In this document: piece by piece, positions 39,891 through 49,228 of the stretch
How the letters are laid out: each line of letters starts with the position of its first letter
Position numbering within the stretch: position 1 is the stretch's first letter
Assembly: GCA_964596645.1 (NCBI GenBank)
Contig: CAZQVB010000026.1
Location: 1 to 64,000, forward strand
Length of the DNA stretch: 64,000 nucleotides
Direction: 5' to 3'
Origin: CAVQEK01 sp964596645
GTDB lineage: Bacteria; Bacteroidota; Bacteroidia; Cytophagales; Cyclobacteriaceae
Position numbers and translations under genes: made by a program
The notes under the pieces: generated by a model
The model's database searches: none
What the model was told of the DNA's origin: nothing
The model's input: the letters and a program-made list of their open reading frames with translations, nothing else

Positions 39891-40036
39891 TTGTATAGGC
39901 ATTTTTTGAATAGAGCATGGCCTGCAGTCATCGGTAATCGGCCGGCAAACCGTCCCACTTCAGTAGTCAATTCACTATTTTAGCGATCCGCTGTTAGCAA
40001 AAAGAGTGCGGACATACACCAGAAGATGTTTAACCT

Positions 40037-40792
40037 ATGAATCAGCCAAAATCAATATTTATCACCGGAGGCGCCAAAGGCATTGGCAGGGTCAGCGCAC
40101 GCAGCCTCATATCCGCGGGCCACAAAGTAGCCATCGCAGACAATGATCGCTCGGCAGGGCAGGAGCTGGCCGATGAGTTGGAGCGCAAGGGCGATTTCAT
40201 CTTTATACATGCCGACATCACGGAAGACGATGCCGTACAACGTTCAATTGAAAAAGCTGTTCGCTTTCACGATGGCATCGACGTACTCGTGAACAACGCC
40301 GGCATATCCATCAACAAACCACTGGAGCAGCTGAGCCTTGACGAGTGGCGCAAGGTGATGGACACCAACCTCACGGCCGCTTTTCTCTTTGCTAAATATA
40401 CCGCAGCGCACTTACGCGCGCGCAAAGGTTGTATCGTCAATTTGTGCTCCACCAGGGCACTCATGTCGGAGGCCGATACCGAGGCGTACTCCGCCAGCAA
40501 AGGTGGCATTCTGGCATTGACCCATGCCATGGCCATAAGCCTCGGCCCACACATACGGGTCAACTGCATCAGCCCGGGCTGGATCGACGTATCCAAGCAC
40601 CAATCTTCCCGCAACGGAGAAGGCGCCGATCTGTCGGAACAAGACCACAAGCAACATCCGGCCGGCCGGGTGGGCGAAGCAGACGACATCGCCCGCATGA
40701 TCCATTTTCTCATCGACGATAGCAATGACTTCATCACCGGACAGAATTTCATAATAGATGGCGGCATGACAAGGAAAATGATCTATGACTAA
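40037..40792 (+). CDS. SDR-family oxidoreductase
   Basis: The 251-aa product is a complete classical SDR: TGGAKGIG at the cofactor site, NNAGIS, then the catalytic serine, and YSASKGG with tyrosine and lysine, and the ending INGSG-like GQNFIIDGGMTRK. The aspartate after the second strand (ADNDR) favours NAD. It overlaps the next gene by 8 bases, so it probably acts with the MurNAc salvage genes; sugar substrate unknown. Confidence 0.85.
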   Translation: MNQPKSIFITGGAKGIGRVSARSLISAGHKVAIADNDRSAGQELADELERKGDFIFIHADITEDDAVQRSIEKAVRFHDGIDVLVNNAGISINKPLEQLSLDEWRKVMDTNLTAAFLFAKYTAAHLRARKGCIVNLCSTRALMSEADTEAYSASKGGILALTHAMAISLGPHIRVNCISPGWIDVSKHQSSRNGEGADLSEQDHKQHPAGRVGEADDIARMIHFLIDDSNDFITGQNFIIDGGMTRKMIYD

Positions 40793-41642
40793 TGAGCCGC
40801 CCACCGTATTGATAGCCGATAGCGGCGCCACCAAAACGGAATGGCGCATACTGCGCAATGGTAAAATAAGGCAGGCGCGCACCGGCGGCATCAACCCATT
40901 TTATCTGGACACACAGCAGATTGCGCAGCTTTTGCAAAAGGAGCTTATCCCTCATTTGCGCGACGGCCATGTACAAGCGGTGCATTTTTATGGTGCAGGG
41001 TGCATAGGCAATCACAGCCTTATACCGGCCGAGGCATTGTCGTGTACTTTTCCAAATGCAGTCGTTGAGGTGCATTCAGATTTACTGGCGGCAGCCCGGT
41101 CGCTCTGTGGCACATCGCCGGGTATCGTGTGCATATTGGGCACAGGCTCGGCCTCCTGCTGCTACGACGGAATTGAAATAGTACGCCAGGTGCCGTCTTT
41201 AGGGTACATACTGGGCGATGAGGGGAGTGGTGCCGATGTGGGGCGGCGGGTAGTAGCCGCCTATCTGCGCGGTGAGCTGCCGGAGGCGCTTCACGCCGCT
41301 TTTCAGCAGAGTTTCACCATAGACAAAGCACAGGTGCTGAAGGCATTAAACGAAGGCCAGATGCCCAGCCGTTATCTCGCCCAATTTGCGCGATTTGCTA
41401 CAGATCAGCAGCGTCATCCGCTCATTCATCAAATGTTGTACGACAGCTTTTTGGCCTTTGCCAGGCATTACATACTTTCCTATCCGCAGGCGGAACAGCA
41501 AAAGGTTCATTTCTCGGGTTCGGTGGCTTTTTACAACAACACTGTGCTCCGGTCGGTAGCGAGGGACGCAGGTTTTTCAATCGGCAATGTGGTAGAATCG
41601 CCGATAGCGGGGCTTACCCTTTTTCACACCAACCAATCGTGA
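40785..41642 (+). CDS. BadF/BadG-type sugar kinase (N-acetylglucosamine/MurNAc kinase-like)
   Basis: The 285-aa product has the ASKHA phosphate-1 loop ADSGATKTEWRIL, the GAGC segment, a phosphate-2 region ILGTGSASCCYDG, and YILGDEGSGADVGRR, typical of GlcNAc kinase and MurK-like proteins. It precedes murQ with a 4-base overlap, which suggests phosphorylation of amino sugars released from cell wall turnover before MurQ cleavage. Confidence 0.8.
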   Translation: MTNEPPTVLIADSGATKTEWRILRNGKIRQARTGGINPFYLDTQQIAQLLQKELIPHLRDGHVQAVHFYGAGCIGNHSLIPAEALSCTFPNAVVEVHSDLLAAARSLCGTSPGIVCILGTGSASCCYDGIEIVRQVPSLGYILGDEGSGADVGRRVVAAYLRGELPEALHAAFQQSFTIDKAQVLKALNEGQMPSRYLAQFARFATDQQRHPLIHQMLYDSFLAFARHYILSYPQAEQQKVHFSGSVAFYNNTVLRSVARDAGFSIGNVVESPIAGLTLFHTNQS

Positions 41643-42451
41643 GCGTGAACAATACGACTGAGTCATCTTCCAATCATCAGGATTTAGAAAAAATGTCGGT
41701 GCGCACGCTGCTGGAGCGCATCAATGGGGAAGATCGCGGCGTGCCTGAAGCGGTGGCCGGGGCCATACCCATGTTGGAGCAGTTGGTGACGAGCGTGGTG
41801 GAGCGTATGCAAGCAGGCGGAAGACTATTCTACATCGGTGCAGGCACCAGTGGCCGGTTGGGCATATTGGACGCATCGGAGTGCCCACCCACCTTTGGGG
41901 TGCCCGAGGGCCTGGTGGTAGGCATTATAGCCGGTGGTGATGGCGCCATACGCAAAGCAGTAGAAAATGCCGAAGATGATGCGAGCCAGGGCTGGCGCGA
42001 CCTGCAGTCTTTTCAAGTAAATGCCAAAGATTCATTAATTGGACTGGCCGCCTCCGGTCGCACGCCATACGTGGTGGGCGCCGTACAAGCCGCGCGGCAC
42101 CATGGTCTGCTCACCGGCTGCATTGTGTGCAACACAGGCTCTGCCCTGGCCGATGCTGCACAGTATCCGGTGGAAGTGGTAGTAGGGCCGGAGTTCGTGA
42201 CGGGAAGTACAAGAATGAAAGCCGGCACAGCTCAGAAGCTTGTGCTCAACATGCTCTCTACCGCAGTGATGATACGCCTGGGCAGGGTAAAAGGTAATAA
42301 AATGGTGGACATGCAGATGAGCAATGAAAAACTGGTCGACCGCGGCACACGCATGATCATGGAAGAGCTGGGTGTAGATCGTGCTCAGGCTGCAGCGCTG
42401 CTGCAGCAACACGGCTCTGTACGCCAGGTGATCGATGCAGCAAAAAGATGA
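41639..42451 (+). CDS. murQ: N-acetylmuramic acid 6-phosphate etherase
   Basis: The 270-aa product is a clear MurQ: ESSNHQDLEKMSVRTLLERIN at the start, SIS domain with FYIGAGTSGRLGILDASECPPTFG, GLAASGRTPYVVGAVQAARH, and VGPEFVTGSTRMKAGTAQKLVLN. It splits the lactyl ether of MurNAc-6P to give GlcNAc-6P. The start is GTG at 41639 or 41645, overlapping the kinase stop. Confidence 0.95.
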   Translation: MSVNNTTESSSNHQDLEKMSVRTLLERINGEDRGVPEAVAGAIPMLEQLVTSVVERMQAGGRLFYIGAGTSGRLGILDASECPPTFGVPEGLVVGIIAGGDGAIRKAVENAEDDASQGWRDLQSFQVNAKDSLIGLAASGRTPYVVGAVQAARHHGLLTGCIVCNTGSALADAAQYPVEVVVGPEFVTGSTRMKAGTAQKLVLNMLSTAVMIRLGRVKGNKMVDMQMSNEKLVDRGTRMIMEELGVDRAQAAALLQQHGSVRQVIDAAKR

Positions 42452-42509
42452 CATGGAGATGTACTCACTCCCGTGGCAGCCATAAAATGTATAGTCCACC
42501 AGTAATATA

Positions 42510-44060
42510 TTGCACGCAATGATCGCCTGGCGCAGTCCTCAGCTTTTTTCTTCAAATGCCCTGGGTATTGGCCTTGGCCTGTTGACCGTGCTGTTGCATC
42601 TGGCCGACAACCTGTGGGTCGTCTACGGCCTTTTCAGAGACGAGTATTACTACCTCGCCTGCGCCGATCGTCTGGCATCGGGGTATGTGGATCAGCCACC
42701 TTTTTCTATCTATGTGCTCTATGCCGTCACAGGCCTTTTTGGTGAATCAACGTTTGCGGTACGGCTGGTGCCTGCCCTGGCTCATGGCTTCACCGTATGG
42801 CTGTGCTGCAAGCTCTGTATCACGATGGGGGGCGGTAGACTGGCTGTATTGCTGGCCGGGGCCGCCATGTGCATCAGCCCGATCTTCATTGCCATGGGTG
42901 CTTATTATTCCATGAACAGCATTGACATATTGCTGTGGACTTTGGTCGCGTACCTCACGGTGCGGGTAGTACAAGACCCACAACCCATAGCGTGGATGGT
43001 ACTGGGCCTGGTGTTGGGGATAGGTCTGCTCAACAAGCTCAGTTTCCTGTGGTTGGGCCTGGGTACGCTCATCGGCCTCCTGCTGACACCGCAGCGCAAG
43101 TTGCTCTTATCAGTATGGCCATATGTGGCCGGTGTGGTGGCCCTGGTGGTATTTTTACCATTTATTTTTTGGAACATTACCCACGATATGGCGCACGTGG
43201 AGTTCATGCAAAATGCCATTTCATACAAGTACAACACCATTGGTCGGGTCGATTTTTTAAAAGAGCAATTGCTTTTGGTGCTTCCTACCGGGGTGCTCTT
43301 AGCCATTGCCGGCCTTTATTTTTATTTTTTCACCGCCTACGGAAAACCATATCGGCTGCTGGGCTGGATATTCATCACTGTCTTTGTTATTCTGCTGCTG
43401 AACGGGCACAGCAAAGGGGAATATCTGGCTGCATCGTTTTCCATCCTCTTTGCCGGCGGGGGAGTGGCCGTGGGCAGGTTGCCCGGGCGGTGGTGGCGCA
43501 ATGCCTGTGTAGCTGCATTAGTGGCCCTGCACCTGGCCGTTGGTGGTGCCGTGTTGCCTTTGGCCACCTCCATATTGCCAACAAGCAAGTTTATCGTCTA
43601 TTCCAGATGGTTGAATGTGCAGCCAGCCAATACGGAAGGCAAGGAGCAATCGGAGCTGCCGCAGTTTTTTGCCGATCGCTTCGGCTGGAAAGAGTTGGCC
43701 GGTTCTGTTTCCGCAGTCTATAGTGCACTACAGCCACACGAGCGCCGGCGGGCACTGGTTAAGGTGAACAACTATGGAGAAGCGGCCGCTCTGGAATATT
43801 ACGCCGGCCACATGCCTCGGGTGGCTTGCGGGCACAACAGTTACTTCTATTGGCTGCCAGACGTACACGAGCAGGCGGTAGTGATCGCGGTAGGCCATTC
43901 ACTGGCAGAGCTGGAGGAGGCGTTTGCAGAAGTTAAAGAAGTGAGGCGTCACCGGGCCGAACTGTCTATGCCATACGAAGCCGACCTGCCAATCTATGTG
44001 TGTCGCCTTCCTAAAGTTGATGTGCGGCGCTGGCTGCGGGCGCAAAAGCATTTTGAATAG
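42510..44060 (+). CDS. Glycosyltransferase family 39-like membrane protein
   Basis: The 516-aa product has about ten membrane spans and the GT39 (ArnT/PMT) signature early loop LFRDEYYYLACADRLASGYVDQPP with the acidic pair thought to be catalytic. A C-terminal soluble part follows the spans. Such enzymes move sugar from a polyprenyl phosphate donor to lipid or protein outside the membrane. It lies 58 bases after murQ in the same direction. Confidence 0.8.
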   Translation: MHAMIAWRSPQLFSSNALGIGLGLLTVLLHLADNLWVVYGLFRDEYYYLACADRLASGYVDQPPFSIYVLYAVTGLFGESTFAVRLVPALAHGFTVWLCCKLCITMGGGRLAVLLAGAAMCISPIFIAMGAYYSMNSIDILLWTLVAYLTVRVVQDPQPIAWMVLGLVLGIGLLNKLSFLWLGLGTLIGLLLTPQRKLLLSVWPYVAGVVALVVFLPFIFWNITHDMAHVEFMQNAISYKYNTIGRVDFLKEQLLLVLPTGVLLAIAGLYFYFFTAYGKPYRLLGWIFITVFVILLLNGHSKGEYLAASFSILFAGGGVAVGRLPGRWWRNACVAALVALHLAVGGAVLPLATSILPTSKFIVYSRWLNVQPANTEGKEQSELPQFFADRFGWKELAGSVSAVYSALQPHERRRALVKVNNYGEAAALEYYAGHMPRVACGHNSYFYWLPDVHEQAVVIAVGHSLAELEEAFAEVKEVRRHRAELSMPYEADLPIYVCRLPKVDVRRWLRAQKHFE

Positions 44061-44086
44061 TATCCTTTGCGGCAGAAGTAAATCTT

Positions 44087-44707
44087 TCAGGAGCCTACCT
44101 TCTTAACCAAAGCCACTTTGGGAATGAGGTATTTTTTACCACTGTGCACCTGGTGGCAGAGCACGCGCGTACGCCTGGTGAGCATTTTCTCATATCGTAT
44201 GCCCTGAAAAATAAACAGCGCTCCTTCATCTATTTCATTGAGCATGCCCACGTCTTCCGGCAGTTGATCGTAGCTCCGCAGTGCCGCAGCAAGACGATGA
44301 TCGGCCTGCGAGGAGGCCTTAGGATTGGCCATATGGCGGTAGATTTCGGGCAGTAACGCCGTGGGAAACACGAGGTCGTTCATCACCGGTTGCATCACTT
44401 CCTTGAAAGCCGCCTTCCACTCTTTGCCGTGGGGTGCGCATCGATTTTTGTGCCGAATGGTGCAGAGCAGATGTGCGAATTCGTGCAGATAGGTGATCAG
44501 GAAATTGTACGGGTTCAGGCTGTGGTTCACGGAGATAGAATGCCTGTTTCCGGCTGGTTCGAAGCGGTAGTCGCCCAGCTTACTGCTGCGCGTGCGTGCC
44601 ACCTTAAAATTAAAAGGATGCTGATGCCACAGGTCAAAGCAGTAGTGCACGGCATTGGCCGGAAGGTGGCGCTCCAGCAGGCTGTAAATCTTTGATGAAT
44701 TGTCCAC
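44087..44707 (-). CDS. SprT-like zinc metallopeptidase domain protein
   Basis: The 206-aa product has the zinc motif HEFAH in LITYLHEFAHLLCTIRH followed by HGKEWKAAFKEVM with a further histidine, the pattern of SprT domains. The human relative SPRTN removes DNA-protein crosslinks; the bacterial role is not firm. It lies 4 bases after der in the same direction (stop of der at 44712). Confidence 0.8.
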   Translation of the reverse strand: MDNSSKIYSLLERHLPANAVHYCFDLWHQHPFNFKVARTRSSKLGDYRFEPAGNRHSISVNHSLNPYNFLITYLHEFAHLLCTIRHKNRCAPHGKEWKAAFKEVMQPVMNDLVFPTALLPEIYRHMANPKASSQADHRLAAALRSYDQLPEDVGMLNEIDEGALFIFQGIRYEKMLTRRTRVLCHQVHSGKKYLIPKVALVKKVGS

Positions 44708-44711
44708 CAGC

Positions 44712-46019
44712 TTATTTTTCCCTAAACACCAGCTTCACCGGTACGCCGCTGAAATCGAAGTGTGATCGCAGGCGATTTTCCAGGTATCGCTCGTAGGGTA
44801 TTTTTATATACTTGGGGTTGCTGCAGAAAAACGCAAAAGTAGGCGTGCGGGTGGGCAGTTGGGTGATGTATTTTATTTTGATGTATTTGCCTTTGTACGA
44901 AGGTGGCGGATTGCGCTCTATTTCCGGCAGCAAGGCGGCATTCAACTCCGACGTACTGATTTTTTTCTGTCTGTTTTCATATACAGCAATGGCTGTTTCC
45001 AATGCTTTATACACCCGCTGCTTGGTAAGGGCAGAAGTAAACACCACCGGAACATATCGCATTTCGCCCAGACGCTCTTCCAGGGCTTTTTTGTATTGGT
45101 CGGCTGTCGACTGATCTTTTTCTACCAGATCCCACTTGTTTACCAGTATCACCATGCCCTTTTTGTAGCGGTGTGCCAGCGAGAGCAGGTTCATGTCCTG
45201 GGCCTCCAGGCCCTGTGTGGCATCTATCATCACGATAGACACATCGCTGTTTTCCAGTGCCTTTATGGAGCGGATGACAGAATAAAACTCTATATCTTCA
45301 TGCACCTTCGACTTCTTACGCACCCCGGCGGTATCGGTGAGTATCACATCTTTGCCATAGAGGTTGTACCGGCTGTCAATAGCGTCGCGCGTGGTGCCAG
45401 CCCTGTCTGTCACGATGGTGCGCTCTTCTCCCAGCAGCACATTCAGCAGTGACGACTTGCCCACGTTGGGGCGGCCCATTATGGCTATGCGCGGCAGTTG
45501 CACAGGCTCTGGCTGCCCCTCTTCCGGCTCAAAGTGCTTCACAGTTTCGTCCAACATGTCTCCGGTGCCATAGCCGTTTACAGAGGAAACAGGAAACACC
45601 TCACCGAGCCCGAGCGCGTAAAACTCCCCCGTCATCTGGGTACGTGTGGTATTGTCGGCCTTATTGGCCACAATGATTACTGGCTTTTTTACGGTGCGCA
45701 CCACATTGGCGAAGTCCTTATCGAAATCGGTAAGGCCCTGCACGCAGTCTACCATAAACAGCACCACGGTGGCTTCTTCGAGCGCCAGCTTTACCTGCCG
45801 GCGTATGGCTTCTTCAAATATATCGTCGGAGCCCGTTACGTAGCCGCCGGTATCGATCACAGTAAAGTTGTGGCCGGTCCATTCGGCCATGCCGTAGTGC
45901 CGGTCGCGGGTCACACCGCTTTCATTGTCCATGATGGCCTGCCGGCTCTCTATCAGGCGGTTGAAGAGGGTGGATTTACCCACATTGGGTCTTCCTACAA
46001 TTGCTACTATATTGGCCAT
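44712..46019 (-). CDS. der: Ribosome assembly GTPase Der (EngA)
   Basis: The 435-aa product has two GTPase domains in tandem: GRPNVGKSTLFNRL, DTGGYV, NKAD and then GRPNVGKSSLLNVL, DTAGVR, NKWD, followed by the KH-like C-terminal domain. Der is needed for 50S subunit maturation. A -7 element TACTTTTG lies on the minus strand at 46046-46053, 27 bases before the start, and is the likely promoter, though the -33 part is weak. Confidence 0.95.
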   Translation of the reverse strand: MANIVAIVGRPNVGKSTLFNRLIESRQAIMDNESGVTRDRHYGMAEWTGHNFTVIDTGGYVTGSDDIFEEAIRRQVKLALEEATVVLFMVDCVQGLTDFDKDFANVVRTVKKPVIIVANKADNTTRTQMTGEFYALGLGEVFPVSSVNGYGTGDMLDETVKHFEPEEGQPEPVQLPRIAIMGRPNVGKSSLLNVLLGEERTIVTDRAGTTRDAIDSRYNLYGKDVILTDTAGVRKKSKVHEDIEFYSVIRSIKALENSDVSIVMIDATQGLEAQDMNLLSLAHRYKKGMVILVNKWDLVEKDQSTADQYKKALEERLGEMRYVPVVFTSALTKQRVYKALETAIAVYENRQKKISTSELNAALLPEIERNPPPSYKGKYIKIKYITQLPTRTPTFAFFCSNPKYIKIPYERYLENRLRSHFDFSGVPVKLVFREK

Positions 46020-46080
46020 GTACGGGGTCGAATATTTTGAAAGTGCAAAAGTAGCAATTTAAATGAGTAGGTAGCTGAAA

Positions 46081-46362
46081 GGAATATGGTAGAATGGTAG
46101 ACTCGAGGGTTGGTAGACTGGTGATAGAGCTCAAAGCTGAAAGCTGAAAGCTCAAAGGAATATGGTAGACTGGTAGATTCGTGGGTTGGTAGACTGGTGA
46201 AAGAGCTGAAAGCTCAAAGGTGAAAGAATTGGTAGACTGGTAGATTCGTGGGTTAGTAAAATGGTAATAGAGCTCAAAGCTTAAAGTTTATGTCATCATG
46301 AACTTGTTTCAGGATCTGCCAAAAGTATCAACAGAGGCTGAAAAAGATTCAACATGACCGTT
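46081..46362 (-). repeat. Composite intergenic repeat, copy 2 (inverted)
   Basis: This is the inverted and longer copy of the repeat at 38329-38533. The modules ACCAGTCTACCAA, CCACGAATCTACCA and TTTGAGCTTTCAGC occur several times on the minus strand, and the REP-like part is near 46290-46362. It fills the intergenic region 46020-46375 between der and the peptidase gene; no gene is seen in it. Confidence 0.8.
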
Positions 46363-46375
46363 TACTTCATGATGC

Positions 46376-47311
46376 TCAAAAAAGATTGGCCCTGGCTGCG
46401 GGGTCTTGCTTCAGCATTTCTTTGAGCACTTGATACAAATGAGGCTTTTCTGCACGAAAGGCGGTTGCCCGTTCAAAAAAGTTTTCCACCGCCACGGCAA
46501 AAAACTCCTGGGAATTGCTGGCGGCATAGGCGCGAAAGAAGTTGGATTTGCCTTCATCCATCAGCGCCATCTCGGTGTAGCAGAGTGCCGTCCATTCCTT
46601 CAGCAGCGCATCGTCCAAAAAGCCGTATTCGTCGTTCATAACGGCATTTTCGAGCCGCAGCGCATGGGCCATCTCGTGTAGTCCCAGGTTGCGCCCGTCG
46701 CTTTCGTCAAAGTAGCCTTGCACAAAGCTTTTCCATGATAGTATGATCATGCCGCCCATGTTTACCTCCCCCTGATGGTACTGCTTCAATATGTTGCTGT
46801 AGTAGTTGTCGGGGTAGAGCGCGATCACACGGAAATGCTCAAAGTAGATCAATGGATAGCCGAACGTAAGTTGTATGGCGGTGGCTGCCACCAATGCCTT
46901 CATCTCATCGGTAACACTGCCCAATTCGCCGCGGGCTACAAACTCTTTCTGGTTGATGAATTTCTGCACACGCTTCTCAAAAAATGCCTGATCTTCCAAG
47001 CCCAGCTGCTGGTAGTATTTGCAATGCTTTTTCAGCACCGATTGATACGCCGGGTCTATCTTCACCATCAACAGGTAGCGGCTCATCTTGTCGCCGAAGA
47101 AGTACTTGAGCGTGACCCTCACCACGGAGAAAATATTGTAGAAAATAAAGGTGAGCACAAACACCAGAAACAGCACCACACCCATCACCATCAGCACAAA
47201 CTCAAGCCCTTCCGGCGGCTCGTCCGGCGCGGCAGCGGCAAGCACCGGCAAGACGCCATCCTGCCAGACGGCAAGGCTTATGTGCGCCGATAGCAGCCAC
47301 ATTATGGGCAC
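46376..47311 (-). CDS. MtfA-like zinc peptidase (M90 family) with membrane anchor
   Basis: The 311-aa product has an N-terminal membrane span (FVLMVMGVVLFLVFVLTFIFYNIF) and a peptidase domain with HEMAH in NLGLHEMAHALRLENAV and a downstream acidic ligand region, typical of MtfA/M90 peptidases. E. coli MtfA binds the Mlc repressor and affects glucose uptake; whether that holds in Bacteroidota is unknown. It has a second hydrophobic segment at the extreme N terminus. Confidence 0.8.
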   Translation of the reverse strand: MPIMWLLSAHISLAVWQDGVLPVLAAAAPDEPPEGLEFVLMVMGVVLFLVFVLTFIFYNIFSVVRVTLKYFFGDKMSRYLLMVKIDPAYQSVLKKHCKYYQQLGLEDQAFFEKRVQKFINQKEFVARGELGSVTDEMKALVAATAIQLTFGYPLIYFEHFRVIALYPDNYYSNILKQYHQGEVNMGGMIILSWKSFVQGYFDESDGRNLGLHEMAHALRLENAVMNDEYGFLDDALLKEWTALCYTEMALMDEGKSNFFRAYAASNSQEFFAVAVENFFERATAFRAEKPHLYQVLKEMLKQDPAARANLF

Positions 47312-47374
47312 AAAAAGGTGCTGAGGTTGGTCATGAGTTATGATGCATGAAGACAGTCTGGTGGCAAAAGATTC

Positions 47375-48838
47375 CTACAGTACTTTAAAAATATTTTTGA
47401 TGGAAACCTCCCGCTCAATGCGTTCTTTCAGCGCGCTGATCTTCACACGCTCCTGCTCCATGCTGTCGCGATGCCGTATGGTCACGGTCTCGTCCTCTTT
47501 GGTCTGGTAATCTACTGCTATGCAAAAGGGTGTGCCGATCAGGTCCTGGCGGGTATAGCGTTTGCCTATGCTGCTGCTGTCTTCATAGATCAGGTTGAAG
47601 TCAAACTTGAGGTCGTCGTATATCTGTTTGCCTATTTCGGCCAGCCCATCTTTTTTTACCAGGGGCAGTATGGCGGCTTTTACCGGAGCCAGTGCCGGGT
47701 GAAATTTCAGATAAGTACGCTTTTTGGCTTTGTCGCCTTCGCCGGTCATTTCTTCCTTGTAGCCATTGCAGAGCAGCATAAAGAACAGGCGGTCGGCGCC
47801 CGCCGAAGTTTCGATCACATACGGCACATAATTTTGGTTTACCTCCGGGTCGAAATACTGCAATTTCTTCTTTGACAGTTCCTGATGATTACCCAGATCG
47901 AAGTCGGTGCGGGAGTGTATGCCCTCTACCTCTTTGAATCCGAATGGAAACTTAAATTCAATATCCACAGCGGCATTGGCATAGTGGGCCAGCTTGTCGT
48001 GGTCGTGAAAGCGAAGGTTTTGCGCAGGTATGCCCAGGGCTTTGTGCCATGTCAGGCGCAGCGCTTTCCAGTGCTCATACCATTTCATCTCTTCGCCTGG
48101 GCGAATGAAAAACTGCATTTCCATCTGCTCAAACTCCCGCATACGGAAGATAAACTGCCGCGCTACGATCTCGTTTCTAAAGGCTTTCCCGATTTGGGCG
48201 ATGCCGAAAGGCACCTTCATGCGGGCTGTTTTCTGTACGTTCAGAAAATTCACGAATATGCCCTGGGCCGTTTCGGGCCTTAAATATATGCTGCTTGCAT
48301 CTTCGGCCAGCGAGCCCACCTGTGTGGTAAACATGAGGTTGAACTGCCGCACGTCCGTCCAGTTCACGGTGCCCGACACCGGGCAGGTGATGCCTTCGTT
48401 CACAATAAGTTCACGCACGCCATTCAGGTCTTCTTTTTCCAGCAGCCGGCCCATCTCTTTCAGCAGTGCATCGGCTTCGCCGTGCTTGCCTTCTACCGCC
48501 AGTTGCGCAGCACGGTCTTCGATCAGCACATCGGCCCGATAGCGCTTTTTGCTGTCTTTATTGTCAATCATGGGGTCGTTGAAGCTGTCGACGTGCCCGG
48601 AAGCTTTCCAGGTGAGCGGATGCATAAAGATGGCGGCGTCCAGTCCTACGATGTTGTCATTCAATTGCACCATGGCCTGCCACCAGAGGTTTTTCAGATT
48701 GCGCTTCAGCTCTACACCATAGGCACCGTAGTCGTACACCGCCTGCAGGCCGTCATATATTTCGCTGGATGGGTACACAAAGCCATATTCCTTGGCGTGG
48801 GCTACTATTTCTTTTATGCCAAAATCTTGTTCGTTCAT
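47375..48838 (-). CDS. glyS: Glycyl-tRNA synthetase (homodimeric type)
   Basis: The 487-aa product has the class II glycyl-tRNA synthetase features: IKEIVAHAKEYGFVYPSSEIYDGLQAVYDYG at the start, motif 2 FGIAQIGKAFRNEIVARQFIFRMREFEQME, RTDFDLGNHQEL and the C-terminal anticodon-binding domain with TPFCIAVDYQTKEDETVTIRHRDSMEQ. The start ATG at 48838 follows another ATG at 48841; both are close to the promoter. Confidence 0.93.
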   Translation of the reverse strand: MNEQDFGIKEIVAHAKEYGFVYPSSEIYDGLQAVYDYGAYGVELKRNLKNLWWQAMVQLNDNIVGLDAAIFMHPLTWKASGHVDSFNDPMIDNKDSKKRYRADVLIEDRAAQLAVEGKHGEADALLKEMGRLLEKEDLNGVRELIVNEGITCPVSGTVNWTDVRQFNLMFTTQVGSLAEDASSIYLRPETAQGIFVNFLNVQKTARMKVPFGIAQIGKAFRNEIVARQFIFRMREFEQMEMQFFIRPGEEMKWYEHWKALRLTWHKALGIPAQNLRFHDHDKLAHYANAAVDIEFKFPFGFKEVEGIHSRTDFDLGNHQELSKKKLQYFDPEVNQNYVPYVIETSAGADRLFFMLLCNGYKEEMTGEGDKAKKRTYLKFHPALAPVKAAILPLVKKDGLAEIGKQIYDDLKFDFNLIYEDSSSIGKRYTRQDLIGTPFCIAVDYQTKEDETVTIRHRDSMEQERVKISALKERIEREVSIKNIFKVL

Positions 48839-48860
48839 CATAAAAATCCGGTAAAAAATG

Positions 48861-48889
48861 CAAAGATAGCAGAATTGGACAATGCACAA
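48861..48889 (-). promoter_or_regulatory. glyS promoter
   Basis: On the minus strand TATCTTTG (48861-48868) matches the -7 element exactly, with TTG (48887-48889) 18 bases before it. The start codon is about 20 bases downstream. Confidence 0.6.
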
Positions 48890-49228
48890 GGGCGCTTTTC
48901 TTCTTGTGAATCCGGACAGCTACTCGTTTGCACTGAGCGTATGCGCAGGCTTAGCAGTAAAATGAGGGGATAAAAAGATCAGTCTGCTCGTACAACAGCA
49001 GGCCGCTACATTCGGGCAGCTTGTATACAGCCCGTCAGCCCGATTTCCTGGTAGCCAGCCTGGTTTTGTTCAGCCCTCCTGCAATTTGTGTATGGCGGAA
49101 ACAGCCGATTTGGCCAAACATGATATAGATCACATTTTGCTATAACGGGTCTGCTTAATTTTGAAAACAGCATCAGGAAGGTTCTGAGTGATGGAAGGAA
49201 ATTTTTGGCAAATGCAAAATCAAGTATC
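48890..49228. other. Intergenic region between divergent glyS and nifJ
   Basis: This stretch of about 340 bases separates divergent genes and should hold the nifJ promoter, but I see no clear -7 element of the usual form, no RNA gene and no repeat. Small frames in it look random. Confidence 0.5.
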
